From Acidobacteriota bacterium (GTDB lineage: Bacteria > Acidobacteriota > Thermoanaerobaculia > Gp7-AA8): a stretch of 48,405 bases of DNA. Positions within the stretch are counted from its first letter, which is position 1, and each line of letters starts with the position of its first letter. The stretch is taken from contig QHVT01000033.1 of the NCBI GenBank assembly GCA_003223645.1, positions 1 to 48,405 on the forward strand, in the 5' to 3' direction. The notes beneath the pieces were generated by a model, which ran no database searches, was not told the DNA's origin, and saw only the letters and a program-made list of their open reading frames with translations. The position numbers and the translations under genes are program-made. This document shows positions 6,834 through 15,300 of the stretch, piece by piece.

Positions 6834-6949
6834 TGTGGTGACCGCTGCATATGTGGTGACCGCTGCCCCCAGCGGTCACAGCGCCGCCGAATGGCGGCGC
6901 CAGCGGCGCTTCGCGCCGCCGTGACCGCTGAGGGCAGCGGTCACCACAA
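6834..6949. repeat. Palindrome family E, copy 1
   Basis: TGTGGTGACCGCTGCC and GGCAGCGGTCACCACA form the outer arms. Nested inside are GGTCAC/GTGACC and GGCGCC-containing inner hairpins (GGCGGCGCC, AGCGGCGC, GCGCCGC). The left end has an extra partial repeat of TGTGGTGACCGCTGC. The second copy is at 10741-10837. Confidence 0.9.
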
Positions 6950-6957
6950 TCCAGAAC

Positions 6958-7761
6958 TCACACGTTGACGCCGAGGCGCCGCAACGCCTCGAACGAGCCC
7001 ACGTCCGACCATCCGAAATCGCCGCGGATCGTGGCGACGCGTTTCGATTTTTCCATCAGCGCGTAGTCGATCGAGATCGACGGCATCGACTCGTAGTTGT
7101 CGACGCTCACTTGCGCGATCTCGGGCGCGGCGGCGGTGAGCTCGCGGCGAAAGACGCCGGTGTGCCAGACGGACATGCTGGCGTTCCAGGTGTAGTTGCC
7201 GGCGCGCAGGAACTCCTCGGCGCGCTCGCGGTTCGGCTTCTCCGTGAATTTCACGACGCGGCGCACGTCGCCGTCGATCGCGTCTCCGGTCTCGAGGTAG
7301 CCGTACTCGGTGTTCGGCTCGGTCGGCGCGATGCCGATCGTCATCAGCTCGTCGTGCGATTCGGCGAAGGCGTAGGCGCGTCCGAGGATGCGGGCGAACT
7401 CCGGCTCGTCGGCGATGTAATGATCGGAGGCGAGGAATGAGACCGTGCATTCGCCGATGCGCGCTTCGATCGCGAAGGTGCAGAGCGCGATCGCGGGTGC
7501 GGTGTTGCGGCGCGCGGGCTCGGTGAGCACGTTCTCCGCGGGGAGTTGCGGGAGCTGCTCGCGGCACTTCGCGGCGTATTGCTCGTTCGTCGAAACATAA
7601 ATGGCGTCGTGGGGGAGGAGCATCGCCAACCGCGACCACGTGCGCTGCAGGAGCGACTCGCCGTGGAACAGCTTCAGAAATTGCTTCGGATTCTCGTCGG
7701 AGCTGAGCGGACGCAGCCGCGTGCCCGCGCCGCCGGCGAGGATCACTCCCGCACGTTTCAT
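6958..7761 (-). CDS. Mannose-1-phosphate guanylyltransferase family, short form
   Basis: 267 residues. The nucleotidyltransferase signature GVILAGGAGTRLRPLS at the N-terminus and ENPKQFL near residue 23 are typical of GDP-mannose pyrophosphorylases (ManC/RfbM). Also visible are TEPARRNTAPAIAL, FLASDHYI, FTEKPNRE and GWSDVGSFEAL. The enzyme makes GDP-mannose from mannose-1-phosphate and GTP for glycan synthesis. The protein stops soon after GWSDVGSF, whereas many members continue with a left-handed beta-helix; this may be a natural short form or a truncation near palindrome E. The start overlaps the upstream glycosyltransferase stop (ATGA). Confidence 0.85.
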   Translation of the reverse strand: MKRAGVILAGGAGTRLRPLSSDENPKQFLKLFHGESLLQRTWSRLAMLLPHDAIYVSTNEQYAAKCREQLPQLPAENVLTEPARRNTAPAIALCTFAIEARIGECTVSFLASDHYIADEPEFARILGRAYAFAESHDELMTIGIAPTEPNTEYGYLETGDAIDGDVRRVVKFTEKPNRERAEEFLRAGNYTWNASMSVWHTGVFRRELTAAAPEIAQVSVDNYESMPSISIDYALMEKSKRVATIRGDFGWSDVGSFEALRRLGVNV

Positions 7762-9155
7762 TTCTTTCTCCCGATGGCGATCAAGCTCAAGCCGGAGGAT
7801 GGATGCGTGCCGTCGAGGGCGCGCATCAGCGGCACGAGAAAGTCGAAGACACGCGACTGCGCGGACGGCAATTCACGGCGTCCGAACACCTGCGCGTTGA
7901 GCCGCCACGCGAGCCTGGCCGCGCGGTTTTGAAATCCGATCGACTCGACTTCGAATCCGCTCTCCTCGAGTTTCGCGATCAATTCGTTTTTCTCGTAGCG
8001 GCGCTGATGGCCAATGCCGCGGTCCATCGATCCGAAGAGCGACGCGTCCGCGGGAACGAAGACGACGATGCGTCCGCCGCTTTCGAGCAGCGCGTGCGCG
8101 TTGCGCAAGACTTTTCCGTCGTCGTTCGATCGCTCGAGCACGTTGATGGCCATCACGGTGTCGAAGCGATGGTGTGCAAGTCGCTGCGGATCATCCGACT
8201 CGAGGTCGAAACGCTCGACGACGACGCCGGGTCGACGGCGAAACGCGTTGCGCAGGCGATCGACGTACGCCGTTTCCGTGTCGGTCGCGACAATCAGCTC
8301 GCGGCCGTACAGAAAACGCGTCATCGTCCCGTTGCCCGCGCCCGCCTCGAGCACGCGCTGTCCGACGAACGGCTGCACGCGCTCCCACACCCAGTTGTTG
8401 TAGCGCTTGAGGCGCGCGCGGCGGCGCAACTGCGTGTACGTCTTCGGCTCGCTTGCGCGGTCTGGGAAGAGGCCGAAGCGAAAGATCGTCCAGAGCGCGG
8501 CGAAGCCGTCCTTCCAGTTGATCTTTTTCCCTTCCCAATAATCGCGGCCGTAGTACGCGATTGGCACTTCGAACACGCGATCGCCGCGTTGCGCGACCTT
8601 GGCCGTGATCTCGGGCTCGAAGCCGAAGCGGTTCGAGCGGATGCGGATCGACTGGATGACGTTGCGGCGAAAGGCCTTGTGGCAAGTCTCCATGTCGGTG
8701 AGATCGAGGTTCGTCGTCATGTTCGACAGAAACGTGAGCAGCGTGTTGCCCACGCGGTGCCAGAACAGCATCACGCGCCTCGGATGTCCCTCGAAGCGCG
8801 ACCCGTACACGACGTCGGCATGTCCGTCGAGGATCGGCTGGATCAGCTTCGGATACTCGTCGGGATCGTATTCGAGATCCGCATCCTGCACGATCACGAC
8901 CTCGCCCCGCGCCTCGGCGAACCCGCGCTGCATCGCCGCCCCCTTGCCCATGTTGCGCGGCTGGATGAGATGACGCAGCTCCGGCCACTCGCGCGCGAGC
9001 GCCGCGACGACGTCGCGCGATCCGTCCGTGGACTGATCGTCGACAACGATGATCTCCTTGTCGATCGCCACCGCGCGCACGCGGCGCAGCAGCTCCGCGA
9101 CGGTTGCGCGCTCGTTGTAGCAGGGGACGACCACTGTTAGCACGGGGCTGCTCAT
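7758..9155 (-). CDS. Glycosyltransferase family 2 fused to SAM methyltransferase
   Basis: 465 residues from ATG 9155. Residues about 1-235 are a GT2 domain of the dolichol-phosphate-mannose synthase type (VVVPCYNE, VVDDQSTDGS, QDADLEYDPDEYPKL). Residues about 270-460 are a class I methyltransferase: VLEAGAGNGTMTRFL is the SAM site, with FDTVMAINVLERS and GGRIVVFVPA after it. Natural fusions or neighbours of this kind occur in glycan or polyprenyl-sugar pathways. The start was chosen because TACAAT lies ten bases upstream, which excludes the upstream ATG 9167 that overlaps that box. The next gene makes GDP-mannose, a plausible donor. Confidence 0.85.
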   Translation of the reverse strand: MSSPVLTVVVPCYNERATVAELLRRVRAVAIDKEIIVVDDQSTDGSRDVVAALAREWPELRHLIQPRNMGKGAAMQRGFAEARGEVVIVQDADLEYDPDEYPKLIQPILDGHADVVYGSRFEGHPRRVMLFWHRVGNTLLTFLSNMTTNLDLTDMETCHKAFRRNVIQSIRIRSNRFGFEPEITAKVAQRGDRVFEVPIAYYGRDYWEGKKINWKDGFAALWTIFRFGLFPDRASEPKTYTQLRRRARLKRYNNWVWERVQPFVGQRVLEAGAGNGTMTRFLYGRELIVATDTETAYVDRLRNAFRRRPGVVVERFDLESDDPQRLAHHRFDTVMAINVLERSNDDGKVLRNAHALLESGGRIVVFVPADASLFGSMDRGIGHQRRYEKNELIAKLEESGFEVESIGFQNRAARLAWRLNAQVFGRRELPSAQSRVFDFLVPLMRALDGTHPSSGLSLIAIGRKK

Positions 9156-9165
9156 TCGGGCGCGC

Positions 9166-9171
9166 ATTGTA
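9166..9171 (-). promoter_or_regulatory. -10 box TACAAT, leaderless promoter
   Basis: TACAAT on the minus strand followed by GCGCGCC and the ATG at 9155. The spacing predicts a transcript that starts within a few bases of the start codon. Confidence 0.5.
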
Positions 9172-9184
9172 GAAGAGGCGAGGG

Positions 9185-9252
9185 TGGAGTGGTGCGCGCC
9201 TCCGGCGCGCCCTGGGGGGACGGGAGGCGCGCCGGAGGCACGCACCACTCCA
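9185..9252. repeat. Palindrome family F, copy 1
   Basis: GGAGTGGTGCGCGCCTCCGG begins the left arm, and its reverse complement with one mismatch closes the right arm. The loop is about 14 bases and G-rich (CTGGGGGGACGGGA). Intergenic copy. Confidence 0.95.
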
Positions 9253-9319
9253 CACCATACGTATCAGAAAGCGGCGGCGTCGCCGCCGCGGTCCAAAGGC
9301 TCCGCATCGCTCTTTACGA

Positions 9320-9350
9320 TTCATCCTTCATCCTTCATCCTTCCTCCCTC
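9320..9350. repeat. Word repeat P: CATCCTT heptamers, one arm only
   Basis: Three to four CATCCTT heptamers end two bases before the next start codon (ATG 9353). No matching arm of AAGGATG words was found nearby, so this may be half of a word-hairpin. Confidence 0.7.
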
Positions 9351-9352
9351 TG

Positions 9353-10690
9353 ATGTCCCACACCACGAACGAGCTCCTTAGAAAAGCCCTGCACATCGGC
9401 TTCGGTCTCTTCGCCCTCGCGCTGAAGTGGATTCCGTGGTGGGCGGCGGCGATCGTCGCGGCGGTCGCGGTCCTGGGCAACTGGCTGGCACTGCACAGGA
9501 TCGTAGGCACGCGCGTCGCCCGCCACGAGCGCGGCTACGACGCGGGAATCGTGCTGTATCCGCTCGTGGTGATGCTGCTCATTGTCATCTTCCGCGACCA
9601 CATCGCCTACGCCGGCATCGTCTGGGCGATCCTCGCGTTCGGCGACGGCATGGCGACGGTGATCGCTCGCTTCGCGCGCATCGCGCCACTGCCGTGGAAT
9701 CGCGCGAAGAGTTGGGGCGGGTTCGCCGCGTTCGTCGTGTTCGGATTTCTGGCGGGGTGGGGCGTGGGGTGGTGGTTGGGAGAGAAGGATGTGCTTGCGA
9801 TCGCGATTGCCGTCGTCGCAGCGGCGATCGGCGAGTCGCTCGACCTGCACATCAACGACAACATCACCGTTCCGTTCGCGGCGTCCGTCGCGCTCATCAT
9901 CGCCGCCATTCATCCCGTCGTTCCATTCGGCCAGTGGCCGCACACGCCTGTGTGGTTGATCGTCAACACCGTGCTCGCGCTCATTGGCTACGCCGCGAAG
10001 AGCGTCAACTTTTCCGGTGCGTTAGGCGGCTGGGTCCTCGGCACGATCCTCATCTTCGGCGCGGGCTGGCCGATGTACGTCGCGCTCCTCGCGTTCTTCA
10101 TCATCGGCAGCGCGACGACGAAGCTCGGCTACAAACGGAAGGCGGACCAGGGACTCGCGCAGGAAGGCGGCGGCCGCCGCGGCTTCTCGCACGCGTTCTC
10201 GAACGTCGGCGTGGCCGCGATCTGCTCGATCGCCGTCTCGCGATTGTTCCGCGCCGATGCCGTCGAGCTCGCGATCATCGCGTATTTGATGGGAATCGCG
10301 TCGCTCGCCACCGCCGCCGCCGACACGACTGCCTCCGAGGTCGGCCAGCTCATCGGGCGCCGCGCGTTTCTTCCGCTGACGCTCAAACGCGTGCCCGTCG
10401 GCACCGAAGGCGCGATCTCGATCGAAGGCACGGTCGCCGGCGCGATCGGCGGAGCGCTCGTCGCGATCTTCAGCATCGCGGCGCTCAACACCATGTTTCC
10501 CGACTTTCGCATGGGCATCGAAACGATCGCGCCCATCGCACTCGCCGCCTTCCTCGGCTCCTACATCGAGAGCCTGGCCGGCAGTTGGAACCGGAAGCAG
10601 AGCGATCCGATCCCGAACGGGGTGCTGAATTTCTTCAATACCGTCGCCGGCGCATTCCTGTTGTACGTGCTGCGCGGCCTGACAGCGTAG
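9353..10690 (+). CDS. Fused phytol/dolichol kinase-like and DUF92 membrane protein
   Basis: 445 residues, almost entirely transmembrane helices. The N-terminal half starts with LLRKALHIGFGLFAL and contains FGDGMATVIAR, typical of the CDP-alcohol/polyprenol kinase superfamily (VTE5, SEC59). The C-terminal half carries the DUF92 signature: LGGWVLGTILIFGAGW, then GIASLATAAADTTASEVGQL and PVGTEGAISIEGTVAGAIGG. DUF92 includes plant VTE6, a phytyl-phosphate kinase, so the two domains would catalyse the two successive phosphorylations of an isoprenoid alcohol. This is an inference from family knowledge. The ATG directly follows a CATCCTT word repeat and has no ribosome binding site. Confidence 0.8.
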   Translation: MSHTTNELLRKALHIGFGLFALALKWIPWWAAAIVAAVAVLGNWLALHRIVGTRVARHERGYDAGIVLYPLVVMLLIVIFRDHIAYAGIVWAILAFGDGMATVIARFARIAPLPWNRAKSWGGFAAFVVFGFLAGWGVGWWLGEKDVLAIAIAVVAAAIGESLDLHINDNITVPFAASVALIIAAIHPVVPFGQWPHTPVWLIVNTVLALIGYAAKSVNFSGALGGWVLGTILIFGAGWPMYVALLAFFIIGSATTKLGYKRKADQGLAQEGGGRRGFSHAFSNVGVAAICSIAVSRLFRADAVELAIIAYLMGIASLATAAADTTASEVGQLIGRRAFLPLTLKRVPVGTEGAISIEGTVAGAIGGALVAIFSIAALNTMFPDFRMGIETIAPIALAAFLGSYIESLAGSWNRKQSDPIPNGVLNFFNTVAGAFLLYVLRGLTA

Positions 10691-10693
10691 AGC

Positions 10694-10699
10694 TATACT
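10694..10699 (+). promoter_or_regulatory. -10 box TATACT before an interrupted frame
   Basis: TATACT followed by CCGGCGTT and ATG 10708, the same arrangement as at other leaderless starts in this window. Confidence 0.4.
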
Positions 10700-10707
10700 C
10701 CGGCGTT

Positions 10708-10908
10708 ATGGAACTCCTGCCGCTCAAGCGGCTGGGAGAATGTGGTGACCGCTGCCCTCAGCGGTCACGGCGCCGCCTCACGGCGGCGCCAGCGGCGCAT
10801 AGCGCCGCCGCGACCGCTGAGGGCAGCGGTCGCCACAAAGCTCTTGGAGATTTTTCACAACCTCTGAGAATGTGGGCATTCACAAAAGCTTTCGAGATTT
10901 CTTCATAG
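10708..10908 (+). pseudogene. Short frame interrupted by palindrome E, possible gene remnant
   Basis: After the promoter-like TATACT, the ATG opens MELLPLKRLGE and then runs straight into palindrome E (10741-10837), ending at 10908 after 66 codons. The first 11 residues may be the only native part of a gene destroyed by the palindrome and by later decay. No homologous family is recognised. It could equally be spurious. Confidence 0.25.
10741..10837. repeat. Palindrome family E, copy 2
   Basis: Same outer arms as the 6834 copy (TGTGGTGACCGCTGCCCTCA / TGAGGGCAGCGGTCGCCACA), with the same nested GGCGGCGCC hairpins and small differences in the loops. Confidence 0.9.
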
Positions 10909-10928
10909 CCTCTCAGCGCGTAGCGAAC

Positions 10929-10983
10929 GATCTCGAGCTACGTATTTTGAGATCTTTCGCCGTCTTCGCGGCTCAAGATGACG
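10929..10983. repeat. Palindrome family H, partial copy
   Basis: The right arm TTTTGAGATCTTTCGCCGTC...AAGATGAC is complete, while the left arm is reduced to GATCTCGAGCTACGTA. The stretch 10840-10928 holds degenerate flank words (TTTTTCACAACCTCTGAG) that also occur at the 22980 copy. No gene is seen in 10909-11012. Confidence 0.7.
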
Positions 10984-11012
10984 GTCATAACTGAACTTCG
11001 CGAATGAAGTAC

Positions 11013-11018
11013 TAAGAT
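11013..11018 (+). promoter_or_regulatory. -10 box TAAGAT upstream of der
   Basis: TACTAAGAT followed by GCGCGCGCG and the der ATG nine bases later. It matches the TAnnAT-GCGC arrangement at other starts here; the transcript would be leaderless or nearly so. Confidence 0.4.
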
Positions 11019-11027
11019 GCGCGCGCG

Positions 11028-12383
11028 ATGTCTGCGCTGAAAAAAATCGTGATCGTCGGCCGCCCCAACGTCGGCAAGTCGACGCTCTTCAATCGCCTCG
11101 CCGGCAAGCGGCGCGCGCTGACCCATGACTTGCCGGGGATGACGCGCGATCGCTTGTCCGAGGTCGTCGAGCTCGATGACGGGCGGCGTTATGAGCTGAC
11201 GGACACGGGCGGGCTCGAATACGGCGACACGCCGATGTCGGCATTTGCGGGGGAGATTCGCGAGCAGGCGGAGCGCGCGTTGCGCGACGCGGACTTCATC
11301 GTGTTCGTCGTCGACGGGGCGGCGGGTGTGCTCTCGGAGGATCGCGACATCGCGCAGCAGTTGCGCCCGGAGGCGGCGAAGACGGTGCTCGTCGTCAACA
11401 AGACGGATCGCAAGGACGCGGAAGAGAGTGTTCCGGAATTCTGGGAGCTCGGGCTCGAGCGCGTGCTGGCAATGTCGGCGGAGCATGGTGATGGCGTCGA
11501 TGATTTGATCGACGCGATCGGCGAGATCGTTCCCGCGGAAGCGGCGGCGGAAGAAGAGGAAGACGAGCATGCGCCGGTACGCGTGGCAATCATCGGGCGG
11601 CCGAACGTCGGGAAGTCATCGCTCCTGAACAAGCTGACGCACGAGGAGCGCGCCGTCGTGTCGCCGATCTCGGGGACGACCCGCGACGCGATCGACTCGG
11701 AGCTCGTGCGCAACGGGCGGCGCTACACGATCATCGACACGGCCGGCATTCGGCGAAAGGGAAAGACGACCGACGAAGCGGAGAAGCTCGCCGTCATCTC
11801 GGCGCGGCGCGCGATCGAGCGTTGCGAGATCGCGCTCGTGCTGTTCGACGCGATCGAAGGCGCGACCGGGCAGGACGCGACCGTCGCCGGCTACGCGGAA
11901 GACGCGGGCAAGGCGGCGATGCTGCTCGTCAACAAGTGGGACGCCGGCGAGCACGGGCCGGACGACTACAAGAAATTCGAAGAGCGTCTGCGCTTTCGCC
12001 TGAAGTTTCTGTCGTACGCGCCGCTCCTCTTCATCGCCGCGAAAACGGGACGCAACGTCGAAAAGATTTTTCCGAAGATCGATCAGATCATCGCCGGCTA
12101 TCGCCAGCGCTCCCGCACGTCCGACCTCAACGCGATCCTCGAGCGCGCCGTCACCGCGCACAACCCGCCCGCCGTGCGCGGTAAGCCGCGGCGCTTCTAC
12201 TACGTCACGCAGCTGAAAGCGGGACCGCCGACGTTCGCGCTCTTCTCGAACGTCGACGAGCCGCTGCACTTTTCGTATAAGCGGTATTTGGAGAATCAGT
12301 TCCGCGATGCGTTGGGGCTGGTCGGATGCCCCGTCCACTTCGTGATCAGGGCGCGGAAGGGGATGAAGAGGGAGAGTCGGTGA
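11028..12383 (+). CDS. der: Ribosome biogenesis GTPase Der (EngA)
   Basis: 451 residues with two tandem TrmE-Era-EngA GTPase domains. The first has IVGRPNVGKSTLFNRL at residues 9-24, DTGG near 63 and NKTD near 124. The second has IIGRPNVGKSSLLNKL near residue 188, DTAGIRRKGK near 236 and NKWD near 303. A KH-like C-terminal domain follows (PRFYYVTQ-type segment, then FVIRARKG). Der is needed for 50S ribosomal subunit assembly. The gene stands alone and ends five bases from the convergent STAND NTPase gene, with no room for a terminator. Confidence 0.97.
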   Translation: MSALKKIVIVGRPNVGKSTLFNRLAGKRRALTHDLPGMTRDRLSEVVELDDGRRYELTDTGGLEYGDTPMSAFAGEIREQAERALRDADFIVFVVDGAAGVLSEDRDIAQQLRPEAAKTVLVVNKTDRKDAEESVPEFWELGLERVLAMSAEHGDGVDDLIDAIGEIVPAEAAAEEEEDEHAPVRVAIIGRPNVGKSSLLNKLTHEERAVVSPISGTTRDAIDSELVRNGRRYTIIDTAGIRRKGKTTDEAEKLAVISARRAIERCEIALVLFDAIEGATGQDATVAGYAEDAGKAAMLLVNKWDAGEHGPDDYKKFEERLRFRLKFLSYAPLLFIAAKTGRNVEKIFPKIDQIIAGYRQRSRTSDLNAILERAVTAHNPPAVRGKPRRFYYVTQLKAGPPTFALFSNVDEPLHFSYKRYLENQFRDALGLVGCPVHFVIRARKGMKRESR

Positions 12384-12387
12384 TGAG

Positions 12388-15300
12388 TCAGCGGCCGAGA
12401 TAGCGGCGGCGGAGCTCGTCGAGTCGGGACTCCTGAGGGCGCTCGATAGCCAATGCTTCGATGAGTTCACCGATGAGGCCGAGGCGGTGGAAGTGTTGCA
12501 ACACGACAGATACGTCCACCATGAACGTCGACGACATAGGGATCGTCGGGAGATGGCGGCGGAACCGATCCGCGAGGAGCATGCGGAACGCGGAGAGATC
12601 GAAGGTCTCCATGATGACGTCGCGCAGTTCCGCGAGCTCGTAACTCGTCATGCGAACCGCTCCCGATTGCGCGATCACGCTTCCGAGCTCCCGCGCCTCG
12701 AGGCTCTTGACGACCTTGCTCACCGGCATGATCAGACATTCGCGACGGCGTGAAGGGTGGGGTCCGCACTGCACGCCCACCAGTCGAAACTCCTGATCGA
12801 AGCACGGTCCGCCGGCGAAACGATCGCGGTCGTTGGCCTGCAGGGCGATGCCCTCATCGGTCACAGTCAAAGCGTCCGATCCGGAAACCTGCAGCCCGTC
12901 CTTTTCTGAGTGCCAGAACCAGAAAATCGGTGACTTTCCATCGACTCGCGCGCCGGAACGGAGGTCGAGCGTGCGTCTCGCGGGCGAGTTGTGGCTGGCT
13001 TGGCCACCACCGACCGGCTCCTCCGCAACGGGTCTTGCAAGCTCGAGCACGCACAGTCGCTCGGCGAGGAAACCGAACACCTTCGCGGTGCATGGGACGC
13101 CGTCGCTGTATGCCGTTTCGCCGATCGCTCCGTAGTCGAAGCGCACCACGGTCTCTCCTATGTTCGCCGCGTCGACCACCGGCTCCGACGTCAGCACATG
13201 CGACGGGCCGATCAGAAATCCCGTCCCGCGAAACGCTCCTTCGACTTCGATGCGGCAGATGCGTTGCTCGATGAGAAGGATCGCCGTGCGATGACTGTGC
13301 ACCTGCTCCGCGAGCACCTTCTCCCGCAGGGTGGGACCCCCCGCATACGCGACGCGTACACCGATCCCGAGGTCGTCGAGGGCTGACAAGAGTCTTGCAG
13401 ACGGAGTAGCGGACTGACGCAACGCGTCGAGCAGCGCTGCCAGCCATCCTTCGCCCTCCGCGCGGAAAAGAACGTCGGTGAAGACCGCGTGAGGTTCCTT
13501 CGCAAAGGAGATCGCCGCGACGTTCCGATCGAAGCGTCGTACCAGAACGTCGCCGAGGGCAGAAACGTCGACACCCGATCTCAGGAGCATCGCTGCGAGC
13601 TCGGCGCTGTGGGCTTTGAGCTTCGGACCGCGCTGCTGGCGCGATGCGGCCGATTGCTCCTCGATCGGCATCTCCTCGCCGAGAATTTGCGCGACGACTG
13701 CGGCGATACTCAGGCGTGATGGGCTATCACCCAGTGCCCATTCGGCGCGTTTCCAAACGGAGGTGTTGAGGTCCACGGTTCTGCCCCAGCCGGCGAGGGC
13801 TTCTTCGAGCTTCCGCTCGTCCTTGGCGCGCAGGCTGTAGCCGCCCGCGATTCGCACGGCCTTTTGCACGAGATTCACGTCCGCCGCACCGACGATGGCC
13901 GCAGTCTTGCGGAGCAACGCCGGCTCCCGGAACCAGCGCTCCTCGTCGATGCGCGCCGCCGCGCTGCGGATCTCGTCGATCGCCGTTGCATTGTCGGCGG
14001 CCGGCCGGCGAGCGACGAGCGCACGCAGCAGCCAGATGTCGTCTCCCTGTGCGCGCGCCAGCGTCTCGGCCTCCTTCAACGCGGCATCGGCGGTCGCCGG
14101 GATGTTGCGCCGTCGCGCGAGATCTGCGGACGCGAGCAGCGCTTCGAATGCCGCGGGCCAGTTCCCGGCGAAGGTGTAGGCGCGCACGGCGTCGGACAGC
14201 AGCCATGCCGCCCGCTCGAGAAATCCGAAGGCGCGCTCGTGAGGCATGGCATTCGCGCGTGGATTGACCTTGTTCAGCCATGCAGCCTGCTGCGACGGCA
14301 ACGCGCTTCTGCCCAGTTCCACGTAAACCGCGGCCTCGCGCACGCGCAGCATCGTCGCCGCGGAGCGCTCCGTCCGTTCGTCCAGCAGGGCAACGGCCGC
14401 CATGACCACACCGCTTTTCAGATACTCGTCGATGCTCCGCACCGCCGCGCGCTCCCAGATCTCGAGACTCGCGCTGGCGCGGGAGTCTTCCGGAATCTCC
14501 ATGCCCAGGAGGTCGGCCAGAAGCGCCTTCTCCGGAGCGTTGAATTCGTCCAGTGCGTTCCAGAGGTTCGCCTTCACGTCGGGGAGGAACCGCTGTCTGG
14601 CCTCATCGAGCTCGCCCAGCGAGAGCAGGTGATAGATCTCCTCGCCCCGTGACACGGCGTCCTCGAACCGGCGGTAATACTCGACGGCGGCGTGATGAAT
14701 GGCCTGCACCCGAACCGGTTCTTCGTCGCGCAGGGCTTTCAGCATGATCTTGCGCACGTCGGGCCGGTGCTTGACGACTCCCGGCTCCTCGGCGGGAGAG
14801 ACCAGTGCGATCTCGCGTTGCAGCTCGTTGAAGAGATCCTGCGCGCGCTCGAGCGTTGCCACGTCGAGTCCGCACGGACCGGCGAGCACGTCGCGAATGA
14901 TCTCCGGCGTCACTCTCCTCAGGATCAGTCCCGGATGCGCGATCCTGCGCACGTCGGGATCGTGGACGTGCCGCAGGATCCGCTCGAAGAGCTGGCCCTG
15001 AACGTTCTTTTTGCGCACGAAGGCGAGCTTCGTGAAGTCGTTGCCGCTCGTTTCCTGTTCGATCCGGAACACGGCCGTGGCGAGACGGAGCGTCAGCGGG
15101 TTCCCGCCCACCTGCTTGAAGATGGTCGTCGCGAGCTCCTCATTCGCGATCCCGTTCTTCCGCAGGAAGGCCAGCGCCGACTGCTCTTCGAACTCCGCGA
15201 GCTCGATTACCTCCTCGAATGCGAATTCGGGGACGGAGGCCCGGCCGACGATCACCACGCGCAGCTTCGGGATGTCCTCGGCGAGCTTGCCGATGAAGTC

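Noticed and set aside
9653-10908. 493-codon alternative frame overlapping the DUF92 fusion
   Set aside because: Arginine/histidine-rich shadow frame; the overlapping 9353-10690 frame has clear family motifs and helices.
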